DNA of 64,000 nt from Lampropedia hyalina DSM 16112 (GTDB lineage: Bacteria; Pseudomonadota; Gammaproteobacteria; Burkholderiales; Burkholderiaceae_C). The stretch is taken from NCBI RefSeq assembly GCF_900129055.1, contig NZ_FQUZ01000001.1:62001-126000 (forward strand), in the 5' to 3' direction. The notes beneath the pieces are model-generated. The model searched no databases. It saw only the letters and a list, made by a program, of their open reading frames with translations, and had not been told where the DNA came from. This document shows, piece after piece, positions 47,855 through 56,989 of the stretch (positions within the stretch are counted from its first letter, which is position 1; the number at the start of each line of letters is the position of its first letter). Made by a program: the position numbers and the translations under genes.

Positions 47855-48649
47855 GTGACCTCCATTCACCCGACCGCCATTGTCCATCCCGCTGCCACCC
47901 TGCACCCTTCGGTCAGTGTCGGCCCCTATGCCGTGATCGGCGAGCATGTGCGCATCGGCGCGAACTCGCGCGTCGATGCACACAGCGTCATCGAAGGCCA
48001 TACCCACATCGGCGAAAACAACCACATCTTCCACCACGCGGCCATCGGCAATGTGCCGCAGGACAAGAAGTACGCGGGCGAGCCGACCGAGCTGCACATA
48101 GGCAATGGCAACACCATCCGCGAGTTCTGCACGCTGAATATCGGCACGGCGCAGGGCGGTGGCATCACCCGCGTGGGCGATGACAACTGGATCATGGCCT
48201 ACGTCCACATTGCGCATGATTGCCAGGTGGGCAACCACACCGTCATGGCCAACAGCGTGGCACTGGCCGGGCATGTGCTGGTGGGCGACTGGGCGATCAT
48301 CGGCGGACTGACGGGCGTGCACCAGTTCACCCGCATCGGGGCACATGCCATGATCGGCTTCTCCAGCCACGTCTCGCAGGACATCCCGCCTTTCGTGCTG
48401 GCCGGTGGCAACCCGTTGAGTGTGCGCGGCCTGAACGTGGAAGGACTGCGCCGACGCGGCTTCAGCAGCAACCAGATGGCCGCCATCAAGGCCGCCTACC
48501 GCGTCCTCTACCGCGAGGGCCTGAGCCTGGAAGCCGCCTGTGCCCAGTTGCAGGAAATGCAGGCCCAACTGGTACAGGGCGACGGCTGGGAAGACGTGCT
48601 GGCCATGCTGATGTTCCTCCAGCAGGCCGAGCGCGGCATTGCCCGCTGA
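47855..48649 (+). CDS. lpxA: UDP-N-acetylglucosamine acyltransferase
   Basis: The 264-residue left-handed beta-helix enzyme performs the first acylation of lipid A synthesis. Hexapeptide repeats cover about residues 5-190. The catalytic histidine region is MAYVHIAHDCQVGNHTVMAN near 113-132, and GLNVEGLRRRGF introduces the C-terminal helical domain. The start is GTG at 47855. Confidence 0.96.
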   Translation: MTSIHPTAIVHPAATLHPSVSVGPYAVIGEHVRIGANSRVDAHSVIEGHTHIGENNHIFHHAAIGNVPQDKKYAGEPTELHIGNGNTIREFCTLNIGTAQGGGITRVGDDNWIMAYVHIAHDCQVGNHTVMANSVALAGHVLVGDWAIIGGLTGVHQFTRIGAHAMIGFSSHVSQDIPPFVLAGGNPLSVRGLNVEGLRRRGFSSNQMAAIKAAYRVLYREGLSLEAACAQLQEMQAQLVQGDGWEDVLAMLMFLQQAERGIAR

Positions 48650-48692
48650 ATCGGCGGCCGCCCCTTCTTTCCCCCTTTTCACAACAGGCAGA

Positions 48693-49919
48693 ATGGATAT
48701 GGCGCAGGCTGGCGCAAATGCAGTGCCCCCCTCCCCGCTTTCGCCACGTTCCTCGCTGGACATGGCCATGGTGGCGGGGGAAGCCTCCAGCGACCTGCTT
48801 GCCAGCCTGCTGCTGCAAGGAGTGCGGCAACACTGGCCGCAGACGGCCATCCACGCCCACGGCATTGGCGGCACCCACATGCAGGCACAGGGCTTCAAGG
48901 CGCAATGGCCCAGTGAACGGCTGGCCGTGCATGGCTACAACTGGGAAGTGTTCAAGCGCGTGGCCGGGCTGCTGCGCATCCGCCGCACATTGGGCAACCA
49001 ACTGCTGCACCAGCGACCCGATGTGTTCATCGGCGTGGATGCCCCCGACTTCAACCTGGGGCTGGAACAGCGTCTGCGCCAACACGGCATCAAGACCGTG
49101 CATTTCGTCTGCCCATCCATCTGGGCCTGGCGACCCGAACGCGTCCACGCCATCCGCCAGGCCGCCAGCCATGTGCTGTGCCTGTTTCCCTTTGAGCCAG
49201 CCCTGCTGGCAGAACATGGCATTGCCGCCACCTTCGTCGGCCATCCACTCGCCAACGTCATCCCGCTCCAGCCCAATGCCGCAGCGGCACGGCGGCAACT
49301 GCAATTGCGCGAAGATGCCCCGGTGCTGGCCGTACTGCCCGGCAGTCGCAGCAGTGAAGTGCAATACCTGTTGCCGCGTTTTCTGCATGCCGTGCAATGG
49401 CTGCTGAAAAAAATTCCCGAACTGCAAATCGTGCTGCCTGCCGTGCCTGCGCGGGAGGCCAGCATTCGCCAGCAGTTGCAGGCCAGCGGGCTGACAGGGC
49501 GCGTTCACCTGCTGCAAGGCCAGTCGCACCTGGCCCTGCAAGCCTGTGATGTCACGCTGATTGCCAGCGGCACCGCCACACTGGAAGCCGCCCTGTTCAA
49601 GCGACCGATGGTCATCAGCTACGCCATGCACCCGGCCAGCGCGTGGTGGATGCGGCGCAAGCAGATGCAGCCCTGGATCGGTCTGCCCAACATCCTGTTC
49701 CGCGACTTCGTCGTGCCCGAACTGTTGCAGAATGCCGCCACCCCCGAGGCCCTGGGACAGGCCGTGCTGGACTGGCTGGGCGAGGATGGCACCGCCCAGC
49801 AACGGCGCAGCACATTGCAGCGGCAATTCATCGAACTGCACCAGAGCCTGCAAGCCGATACCGCCCATGCAGCGGCACAGGCCATCGAGAAAGTGTTGAG
49901 CCATGACGCGCCCCTCTGA
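48693..49919 (+). CDS. lpxB: Lipid-A-disaccharide synthase
   Basis: The 408-residue GT-B glycosyltransferase (GT19) condenses UDP-2,3-diacylglucosamine with lipid [17 protein letters not shown] is near residues 25-40, [14 protein letters not shown] near 140-153 and [13 protein letters not shown] near 215-227, with [11 protein letters not shown] in the donor site. The ATG at 48693 gives a short N-terminal extension. Its end overlaps rnhB by 17 bp. Confidence 0.95.
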   Translation: MDMAQAGANAVPPSPLSPRSSLDMAMVAGEASSDLLASLLLQGVRQHWPQTAIHAHGIGGTHMQAQGFKAQWPSERLAVHGYNWEVFKRVAGLLRIRRTLGNQLLHQRPDVFIGVDAPDFNLGLEQRLRQHGIKTVHFVCPSIWAWRPERVHAIRQAASHVLCLFPFEPALLAEHGIAATFVGHPLANVIPLQPNAAAARRQLQLREDAPVLAVLPGSRSSEVQYLLPRFLHAVQWLLKKIPELQIVLPAVPAREASIRQQLQASGLTGRVHLLQGQSHLALQACDVTLIASGTATLEAALFKRPMVISYAMHPASAWWMRRKQMQPWIGLPNILFRDFVVPELLQNAATPEALGQAVLDWLGEDGTAQQRRSTLQRQFIELHQSLQADTAHAAAQAIEKVLSHDAPL

Positions 49920-50529
49920 ACAGCAGTGCTTCAAATGGCACGACCCGGCCTGCGCGCTGCTGGTCGCCGGAGTGGACGAAGCCGGGCGCGGCCCGCTGGC
50001 AGGCCCGGTGGTGGCTGCCGCCGTGATCCTGGACGACCTGCACCCGATTGCCGGACTGAACGACTCCAAGAAACTCACCGCCCGACGGCGCGAGCTGCTG
50101 AATGCCGAAATCCGCTCCAAGGCATTGGCCTTCTGCGTGGCCGAAGCCAGCGTGGAAGAAATCGACCGGCTCAACATCCTGCACGCCACCATGCTGGCCA
50201 TGCAGCGCGCCGTGGCAGGGCTGCGCCTGAAACCGCGCCTGGTGCTGGTCGATGGCAACCGCCTGCCCGTGCTGCCCGTGCGTGCCGAAGCCATTGTGGG
50301 CGGCGATGCGAAGGTGGCAGCCATCTCTGCGGCCTCCATCCTCGCCAAAGTCCACCGCGACCACTGGTGCGAGCGCGTCGATGCCGAGTTTCCGCAATAT
50401 GGCTTTGCCATCCACAAAGGCTACGGCACCGCCGTCCACTTGCAGGCACTGCAAACGCACGGAGCCTGCCCCTACCACCGCGCCAGCTTTGCCCCGGTGC
50501 GGCAGGCACTGGCCCGGGAGCCGGGTTAA
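49903..50529 (+). CDS. rnhB: Ribonuclease HII
   Basis: The 208-residue enzyme removes ribonucleotides from DNA-RNA hybrids. The active site D-E of [20 protein letters not shown] is near residues 23-42. A further acidic residue is in [10 protein letters not shown], and the C-terminal [13 protein letters not shown] is conserved. The stop TAA is formed by the left end of a family B repeat, so the last residues (REPG) may differ from the ancestral end. It is the last gene of the envelope string. Confidence 0.95.
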   Translation: MTRPSEQQCFKWHDPACALLVAGVDEAGRGPLAGPVVAAAVILDDLHPIAGLNDSKKLTARRRELLNAEIRSKALAFCVAEASVEEIDRLNILHATMLAMQRAVAGLRLKPRLVLVDGNRLPVLPVRAEAIVGGDAKVAAISAASILAKVHRDHWCERVDAEFPQYGFAIHKGYGTAVHLQALQTHGACPYHRASFAPVRQALAREPG

Positions 50530-50729
50530 GAACGTGGTTACGATCTCGGGGCCATGCTGTTCAGTCCAGAAAAGCACCCGTCATTCCCGCGAAAGCGGGA
50601 ATCCAGCAGCAAGGCATCCCATTGAGAAGCAAGCTGTTCTTTTGATACGTCGTCACTGGATTCCGGGTCAAGCCCGGAATGACGGTGCTACTGGTGCCGC
50701 ATTGCCCTTAGATCGTAAACACGTTCTAA
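50527..50729. repeat. MITE family B, copy 2
   Basis: A 203-bp element with terminal inverted repeats TTAAGAACGTGGTTACGATC and GATCGTAAACACGTTCTAAG. The core carries the GTCATTCCCGCGAAAGCGGG and CCGGGTCAAGCCCGGAATGA hairpins. Its left end provides the rnhB stop codon. Immediately to the right, AAGGAAGGCCCACAAAACCC looks like a family A end. Confidence 0.85.
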
Positions 50730-50864
50730 GGAAGGCCCACAAAACCCGTCGGCATACCGGGTGCAACGCGGGTATTCCCTGATCGGCCCATGCTGGGCAG
50801 GAGCGGCACACCGCCGGTTCTCGGCTATGCTGGTGCGGCTCTGTTGTGCTTTTCCCCTACTGCC
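50730..50864. other. Leader of the MFS gene
   Basis: After the family A-like end at about 50727-50748, nothing else is recognised before the MFS gene. No clear promoter hexamers were found; a repeat-borne promoter cannot be excluded. Confidence 0.4.
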
Positions 50865-52133
50865 ATGCCCACCTCCACTCCTCCCCCATCTTCTGCTTCA
50901 CTGCGTTCGACCCAAGCCATGCTGGTCGCGCTGGTCAGTGGCTTTGCGCTGAGTCAGGCCTACCGCACGGTGGCGGGGCTGCTGTCGGTCCCTTTGCAAG
51001 CCGACTTCGCGCTGTCGGCGAACGCGCTGGGGGTGATTTTTGGCGCGTTCCATTTTGCGTTCGGTGGCATGCAGCTTCTGATGGGGCTGTGCATCGACCT
51101 GTTCGGTATCCGCCGCACGATTCTGATGGCATTCCCGCTGACCGTAGTGGGGGCCATTCTGTCCGGGCTGGCACAGTCACCGACCGGGCTGACCGTGGGG
51201 CAGGCCTTGATTGGCATTGGCTGTTCGCCCGCGTTCATTGTCTGCACGGTGTTCATTGCCCGCCATTTCCCACAGGAACGGTTTGCGGCCATGTCGGGCT
51301 TTGCCATGGGTCTGGGCGGTCTGGGGCTGATCTTCACCGGAACCCCGCTGGCATGGCTGGTGGAAGTGCTGAACTGGCGATGGGGATTCTTCAGCCTGGC
51401 ACTGCTGAGCGCGCTGGCATGGCTGCTGATTTTCTGGCGGGTGTTCGAGCCAACACCCGCCACCACGGCAGGCGACAGCGCGCCACCAGCCAGCAAGCCC
51501 TCGGTAGGTCAGGCCCTGCTGGGCTATGTGGACTTGCTCAGGATGCGCCAGACCGCCGGGATTCTCGCCCTGGTATTCGTGGTGTATGCGTCCTTCATCA
51601 CGTTGCGGGGGCTGTGGCTGGGGCCGTTTCTGGTGGAGCGGTTCGGGCAGTCGCTGGTGTTCAGCGGCAATGTCGCGCTGGTGCTGTCGGTCATTTCGAT
51701 GTTCAGCCCTTCGCTGTTTGGCCGCTTCGATCCCGGCAATGCCCGTCGCCGCCGCTGGCTGCCGGTGATTCCGGGGTGCATGGTGCTGTGTTTTCTGGGG
51801 CTGGCCTTTTCGCAGCATCTGGGGATGAGCATCGCGCTCATCATGGCCGTGGCGATTTTCATGGGCAGTACCATCTGGCAGTATGCGAATGTGCGCCATG
51901 CCTACCCGGTGGAGATGGCCGGGCGGGCAATGGCCCTGTTCACCATGTTCATGTTTCTGGGCGTGGCCTTCATGCAGTTTCTGACCGGGCAAACCGGCGC
52001 GTTACTGCCAACGGGCGACCGCTACACCACGGTGTTCTGTGTGATGGCCGTCATGGTGGGCATGGGCACGCTGGCCTATATGCTGCTGCCCCAGACCACA
52101 GCCCCGACGGCCCCAACGCCTGCGGCACAGTGA
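50865..52133 (+). CDS. Major facilitator superfamily transporter
   Basis: The 422-residue protein has about twelve membrane segments in two halves with a central loop near residue 200. The motif GLCIDLFGIRRTIL near 83-96 is the loop 2-3 signature (GxLaDrxGrrr-like) and ALIGIGCSPAFIVC near 120-133 is typical of MFS. The substrate is unknown. It converges on the ABC-F gene uup with a 15-bp gap. The ATG at 50865 lacks a strong ribosome site. Confidence 0.88.
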   Translation: MPTSTPPPSSASLRSTQAMLVALVSGFALSQAYRTVAGLLSVPLQADFALSANALGVIFGAFHFAFGGMQLLMGLCIDLFGIRRTILMAFPLTVVGAILSGLAQSPTGLTVGQALIGIGCSPAFIVCTVFIARHFPQERFAAMSGFAMGLGGLGLIFTGTPLAWLVEVLNWRWGFFSLALLSALAWLLIFWRVFEPTPATTAGDSAPPASKPSVGQALLGYVDLLRMRQTAGILALVFVVYASFITLRGLWLGPFLVERFGQSLVFSGNVALVLSVISMFSPSLFGRFDPGNARRRRWLPVIPGCMVLCFLGLAFSQHLGMSIALIMAVAIFMGSTIWQYANVRHAYPVEMAGRAMALFTMFMFLGVAFMQFLTGQTGALLPTGDRYTTVFCVMAVMVGMGTLAYMLLPQTTAPTAPTPAAQ

Positions 52134-52148
52134 TGACGGCAGAGGTCA

Positions 52149-54047
52149 TCAGCCTTCCAACGCCGACCACCGCTCCAGTGCGTGCAGCAGGGCCTCCTCG
52201 ATATCCTCGGCACGCTGTGCCAGTGCGGTGGCACGCTGCACGTCGCGGCTGTAGAGGCTGCCATCGGCCAGTTGGGCATGGATTTGCTGCTGTTCCTGCT
52301 CCAGTGCGTCGATGCGGGCCGGCAGTTCTTCCAGTTCGCGCTGTTCCTTGTAGCTGAGTTTGCGCTTGCGGTTTTCAGGGGCGGATGTGGCGGTGCTGGC
52401 AAGGGCTGCTGCCGGTGCTGACTTGACAGAGCGGGCGGCCTTGTCCTGTTGTGCCTGCTGGGCCTGTTGAGTGGCCTGGGTACGTTGCGATTGCAGCAGC
52501 CAGTCCTGCACGCTGCCATCGTACTCGCGCCACAGGCCCTGCCCTTCGGCGGCAATGATCTGGGTGACGACGTTATCGACGAAGGCACGATCGTGGCTGA
52601 CCAGAAACACCGTGCCATCGTAGGTTTGCAGCAGTTCTTCCAACAGCTCCAGCGTTTCCATGTCGAGGTCGTTGGTGGGTTCGTCCAGCACCAGCACATT
52701 GGCCGGACTGGCGAACAACCGCGCCAGCAGCAGGCGGTTGCGCTCCCCGCCAGAGAGCGATTTGACGGGCGACAGGGCGCGGCGCGGCGAGAACAGAAAA
52801 TCTCCCAGATAGCTCTTGACGTGCTTGCGCTGGTTGCCGATCTCGATCCACTCGCTGCCGGGGCTGATGAAGTCTTCCAGCGTGGCCTCGGGGTCGATGG
52901 CTTCGCGCATCTGGTCGAAATACGCCACTTGCAGATTGGTGCCGCGCCGCACCGTGCCGCTGTCCGGCTCCAGTTCGCCCAGAATCAGCTTGAGCAAGGT
53001 GGTCTTGCCCGCGCCATTCGGCCCCAGCAGGCCAATCTTGTCGCCACGCAGAATGGTGGTGCTGAGATCGCGGATCAGCACCTTCTCGCCAAAGGACAGG
53101 CTGACGTTCTGCAATTCGGCCACGATCTTGCCGCTGCTGGCTCCGCTGGCAATTTCCATGCGCACATTGCCCACGGCATTGCGCCGCTGGGCGCGTTGCG
53201 TGCGCAGTTGCTCCAGCCGTGCAATGCGGCTCTGGCTGCGCGTGCGCCGCGCTTCCACGCCCTTGCGAATCCACACCTCTTCCTGCGCCAGCAACTTGTC
53301 GGCCTTGGCGTTTTCCACCAGCTCCTGCGCCAGTTGCTGCTCTTTGTGCTGGCGGTACTGGCTGTAGTTGCCGGGGTAGCTGCGCAAGATGCCGCGATCG
53401 AGTTCCACCACGCGGGTGGCAATGCTGTCGAGAAAGGCGCGGTCGTGGGTAATGACGACGATGCTGCCCGCAAACTCGCGCAGAATGCCTTCCAGCCAGG
53501 CAATCGAATCCAGGTCCAGATGGTTGGTGGGTTCGTCCAGCAGCAACAGGTCTGGCTGTGTCACCAGGGCCTGAGCCAGGGCCACGCGCTTCTTGTTGCC
53601 GCCCGACAGCGTGCCCACCGTGGCAGCGCGCTCCAGGTGCAGGCGTTGCAGGGTTTCTTCCACGCGCTGCTCCCAGTTCCAGCCGTCCACGGCCTCGATG
53701 CGGGTTTGCAGCGCGTCCAGATCGGTGCCTTCGTGCGCGTTCAGATAGGCTTCGCGCAGTTGCATGACTTCCTGCAAGCCCGCCGCCACCGCATCGAAGA
53801 TGCTGGCATCGGGGTCGAGGTCTGGCTCCTGCGGCACATAGGCCATGCGCACGCCATTCTGGAGGTGCACGGTGCCATCGTCGGCGTATTGCAGCCCCGC
53901 CATGATTTTCAGCAGGGAACTCTTGCCCGCGCCGTTGCGGCCAATCAGGGCAATGCGTTCGTTGGCCTCGACGGAGAAATCCGCGTGGTCGAGCAGGGCA
54001 GCATCGCCAAAGGCAAGCTGCATATTGAGCAGGGTAATCAGAGCCAT
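52149..54047 (-). CDS. uup: ABC-F family ATPase (Uup-like)
   Basis: The 632-residue soluble protein has two ABC cassettes. Walker A is GRNGAGKSS near residue 34 and GPNGAGKTT near 346; signatures are TLSGGNKKR and SLSGGERNR. A linker between the cassettes and a C-terminal coiled-coil DNA-binding domain (RKRKLSYKEQRELEELPARI onward) identify Uup rather than EttA. Roles in ribosome function and in tolerance of DNA branch intermediates are known for the family. The ATG at 54047 gives MALITLLNMQLAFGD. Confidence 0.92.
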   Translation of the reverse strand: MALITLLNMQLAFGDAALLDHADFSVEANERIALIGRNGAGKSSLLKIMAGLQYADDGTVHLQNGVRMAYVPQEPDLDPDASIFDAVAAGLQEVMQLREAYLNAHEGTDLDALQTRIEAVDGWNWEQRVEETLQRLHLERAATVGTLSGGNKKRVALAQALVTQPDLLLLDEPTNHLDLDSIAWLEGILREFAGSIVVITHDRAFLDSIATRVVELDRGILRSYPGNYSQYRQHKEQQLAQELVENAKADKLLAQEEVWIRKGVEARRTRSQSRIARLEQLRTQRAQRRNAVGNVRMEIASGASSGKIVAELQNVSLSFGEKVLIRDLSTTILRGDKIGLLGPNGAGKTTLLKLILGELEPDSGTVRRGTNLQVAYFDQMREAIDPEATLEDFISPGSEWIEIGNQRKHVKSYLGDFLFSPRRALSPVKSLSGGERNRLLLARLFASPANVLVLDEPTNDLDMETLELLEELLQTYDGTVFLVSHDRAFVDNVVTQIIAAEGQGLWREYDGSVQDWLLQSQRTQATQQAQQAQQDKAARSVKSAPAAALASTATSAPENRKRKLSYKEQRELEELPARIDALEQEQQQIHAQLADGSLYSRDVQRATALAQRAEDIEEALLHALERWSALEG

Positions 54048-54302
54048 GCCCGCGATTATGCGCATTTGCCACTGCCATGCGGCTTTGGCGAGCAACCATC
54101 CATGGCGGTCATCCCCTGTTTTTTTGCAAAACCTATGGAAAACCCCTAGATAAAAACCCTAATGGTTTTCAGGCACTGCTGCTACCATTTCACCCGCACA
54201 AAAAAGTGAAACAGGGTGTTGCCTTGCCACCCGCTTCGGCGGTCGGCATGGATGCGTCCTGATTTCCCAGTATCCAAGGACGACAATCAAAAGGACGACT
54301 CC

Positions 54303-55820
54303 ATGCCCACCTTCGACCGCATCCAGTACCCTGGCTTCCAGGACAAGATCATGACGGCAGAACAGGCCGCCGCACTCATCCCCGAACACGCCAACGTCGG
54401 CATGAGTGGCTTCACCGGCTCCGGCGCGCCCAAGGAAGTGCCGCTGGCACTGGCCAAACGCATCGAAGAGCTGCACGCACAGGGCAAGGAATTCAAGATC
54501 GGCCTGTGGACGGGCGCATCCACCGCCCCGGAAATCGATGGCGCGCTGGCCAAGGTCAATGGCATAAACATGCGCATGCCCTACCAGTCCGACCCGATTG
54601 CCCGCCAGCGCATCAACGAAGGCAGCATGCAGTATTGCGACATCCACCTGTCGCACGTCGCACAGTTCGTCTGGTTTGGCTTCTACGGCAAGCTGAACGT
54701 GGCCGTGGTGGAAGTGACCGGTGTCCTGCCCGATGGCCGCCTCATCCCCTCGACCTCGGTGGGCAACAACAAGACCTGGCTGGAGCAGGCCGACATGATT
54801 ATTCTGGAAGTCAATGACCGCCAGAGCATGGGTCTGGCCGGCATGCACGACATCTACTACGGCACCGACCTGCCCCCCAGACGCAAACCCATCCCGATGG
54901 TCAAGCCCAGCGACCGCATCGGCGAACCCTACCTGCGCTGCGACCCGAACAAGGTGATTGCCGTCGTGCCCACGCACAAGTCCGACCGCAACTCCCCGTT
55001 CAAGCCAGCCGATGCCGAATTCGTGCAGATCGCCGGACACCTGATCGAATTCTTCGAGCACGAGGTGAAAAAAGGCCGCCTGCCCGCCAACCTGCTGCCG
55101 CTGCAATCGGGCGTGGGCAACATTGCCAACGCCGTGCTGGCCGGTCTGAACAAGGGGCCATTCGAGAACCTCACCGCCTACACCGAAGTGTTGCAGGACG
55201 GCATGCTGGAGATGCTGCGCACCGGCAAGCTGGCCAGCGCATCGGCCACCGCCTTCTCGCTCAGCCCCGAGGCGGAAAAGGAATTCACCGAAAACATCGA
55301 CTTCTACCGCGACAAGGTCGTGCTGCGCCCGCAGGAAATCAGCAACCACCCGGAACTCATCCGCCGCCTGGGGCTGATCGCCATGAACGCCATGATCGAG
55401 GCCGACATCTACGGCAACGTCAATTCCACCCACGTCATGGGTTCGTCCATCATGAACGGCATCGGCGGCTCGGGTGACTTTGCGCGCAACGCCTACCTGT
55501 CGATCTTCATGGCCAAGTCCAGTGCCAAGAAAGGCGACATCTCCTGCATCGTGCCGATGGTCTCGCACACCGACCACACCGAACACGACGTGCAGATTCT
55601 GGTGACGGAACAGGGCCTGGCCGACCTGCGTGGCCTCTCGCCCAAGCAGCGCGCCAAGGTCGTCATCGAAAACTGCGCCCACCCCGACTACCGCCCCATG
55701 CTCAAGGACTACTACGAGCGCGCCCTGAAGACCGCTCCCGGCAAGCACACCCCGATGCTGCTGGACGAAGCCCTGTCGTGGCACCAACGCTTCAACGACA
55801 CCGGCAGCATGAAGCCCTGA
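54303..55820 (+). CDS. Acetyl-CoA hydrolase/transferase, probable succinyl-CoA:acetate CoA-transferase
   Basis: The 505-residue class I CoA-transferase has GMSGFTGSGAPKEVPLALA near residues 36-54, the glycine-rich QSGVGNIANAVLAGL near 275-290 and the C-terminal EQGLADLRGLSPKQRA, all typical of the SCACT/ScpC type. It likely exchanges CoA between succinyl-CoA or propionyl-CoA and acetate. It is monocistronic, divergent from uup across 255 bp, and followed by a strong terminator. Acceptor specificity is inferred. Confidence 0.88.
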   Translation: MPTFDRIQYPGFQDKIMTAEQAAALIPEHANVGMSGFTGSGAPKEVPLALAKRIEELHAQGKEFKIGLWTGASTAPEIDGALAKVNGINMRMPYQSDPIARQRINEGSMQYCDIHLSHVAQFVWFGFYGKLNVAVVEVTGVLPDGRLIPSTSVGNNKTWLEQADMIILEVNDRQSMGLAGMHDIYYGTDLPPRRKPIPMVKPSDRIGEPYLRCDPNKVIAVVPTHKSDRNSPFKPADAEFVQIAGHLIEFFEHEVKKGRLPANLLPLQSGVGNIANAVLAGLNKGPFENLTAYTEVLQDGMLEMLRTGKLASASATAFSLSPEAEKEFTENIDFYRDKVVLRPQEISNHPELIRRLGLIAMNAMIEADIYGNVNSTHVMGSSIMNGIGGSGDFARNAYLSIFMAKSSAKKGDISCIVPMVSHTDHTEHDVQILVTEQGLADLRGLSPKQRAKVVIENCAHPDYRPMLKDYYERALKTAPGKHTPMLLDEALSWHQRFNDTGSMKP

Positions 55821-55854
55821 ACGGGCGGCAAGATGCCTGCATCGCTTGATTGAG

Positions 55855-55889
55855 AAAAAGCCACCTGCGTTACCACAGGTGGCTTTTTT
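55855..55889. terminator. Bidirectional intrinsic terminator
   Basis: AAAAAGCCACCTG pairs with CAGGTGGCTTTTTT around an 8-base loop. It has T runs on both strands, suiting the convergent CoA-transferase gene and beta-propeller lipoprotein gene. Confidence 0.9.
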
Positions 55890-55892
55890 GCA

Positions 55893-56966
55893 TCATCTCA
55901 AGACGATTCTGGCGATGCTTTCTTTTTCATCCTCACGATAGCCCCGGCTTCCCTGGGCAGGCATTTTCAGCGAAACAAAAAGCAAGTTGCCATCGGGACT
56001 GATGTCCAGGCTGTTGGGGATGCCACCGAGTGGAACCTCTTTTTTCAACGTGTAATCGTTTCCATCGAAAATGGACACCGTGCCGGATGATCGATTGCTG
56101 GTATAGATTTCATTGCGCAATGGGTTATAGGCCACATCCAGGGTATTCTTGCCGGAAGGCACGACTTTCAGCAACTGACCCGTTTCAGTGCTGAAGACCA
56201 GCAAATCGCCGTATTTGTAATCGGCGGCAAAAAGCCTTTGCCCCTTGCTGTCCACCGCCAGATTGATGAGGAATCGCTCGGACTTATCCTTGATATGGAA
56301 TCGGTCGATCCATTTCCCTTTAGAGGCATCAATCACATTCCATGCACCGTTGCCACCCGTGTAGACGCGCTTCTTTTCTGCGTCGTACGCCAACCCGATG
56401 CTGTTGCGCACATGAATGACATCCCGAATGGCAAGTGTCTTGCCATCAATCGCCCAAACAATTCCGCTGGGCGACACCCCGCCGACATAAACAGTATTGG
56501 TGTCCTCTGCCACCACGATCTGCCTTGGACGCACCAGACCACCGCGCTCATCCTCACGCACCAGTTGCACGCTGCCCTGTATCTGACCCGTGTGCGTATC
56601 GAATGCGCTGATCATGTTATCCACCGTGTGGCCGATGTAAACGATGCCGGTTTTGCGGTTGATGGCCAGCCCAAAGGCCTGCTTGGGGGTGGCAATGGGC
56701 TGGGTCTGCTGCAACCGGATGGGATCTATCTCCAGAAGCTTGCCAGCGTCGTCGCGCTCCTTGCCTGCTGCACTGACGTAGATAGGGCCACGGTAGGTGG
56801 AGACGATTTCATACAGCCCGGCTTCCAGCACGGTTTCAATGACTGTGGGCAAAGCCTCGGTTGATTCAGGGCTTGCTGACGGCTGGGCATGGTGAAAATC
56901 GCCTGCACATCCGACCAGCCATGCCGACAGAATGCCAAAAGCCATAAAGTGTTTGATGGTGTTCAT
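55893..56966 (-). CDS. YncE-like beta-propeller lipoprotein
   Basis: The 357-residue protein has a lipoprotein signal (FGILSAWLVGC, lipobox cysteine near residue 20) followed by repeated blades such as KQAFGLAINRKTGIVYIGHT, GLAYDAEKKRVYTGG and LDVAYNPLRNEIYTSN. This is the 7-blade YVTN/YncE pattern. It starts 23 bp after the TonB-dependent receptor gene on the same strand. E. coli yncE is a neighbour of the TonB receptor gene yncD, so an accessory role in handling the imported iron complex is reasonable but inferred. It ends at a terminator. Confidence 0.85.
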   Translation of the reverse strand: MNTIKHFMAFGILSAWLVGCAGDFHHAQPSASPESTEALPTVIETVLEAGLYEIVSTYRGPIYVSAAGKERDDAGKLLEIDPIRLQQTQPIATPKQAFGLAINRKTGIVYIGHTVDNMISAFDTHTGQIQGSVQLVREDERGGLVRPRQIVVAEDTNTVYVGGVSPSGIVWAIDGKTLAIRDVIHVRNSIGLAYDAEKKRVYTGGNGAWNVIDASKGKWIDRFHIKDKSERFLINLAVDSKGQRLFAADYKYGDLLVFSTETGQLLKVVPSGKNTLDVAYNPLRNEIYTSNRSSGTVSIFDGNDYTLKKEVPLGGIPNSLDISPDGNLLFVSLKMPAQGSRGYREDEKESIARIVLR

Positions 56967-56989
56967 GATTTTTCCTTGATCTTGTATAT

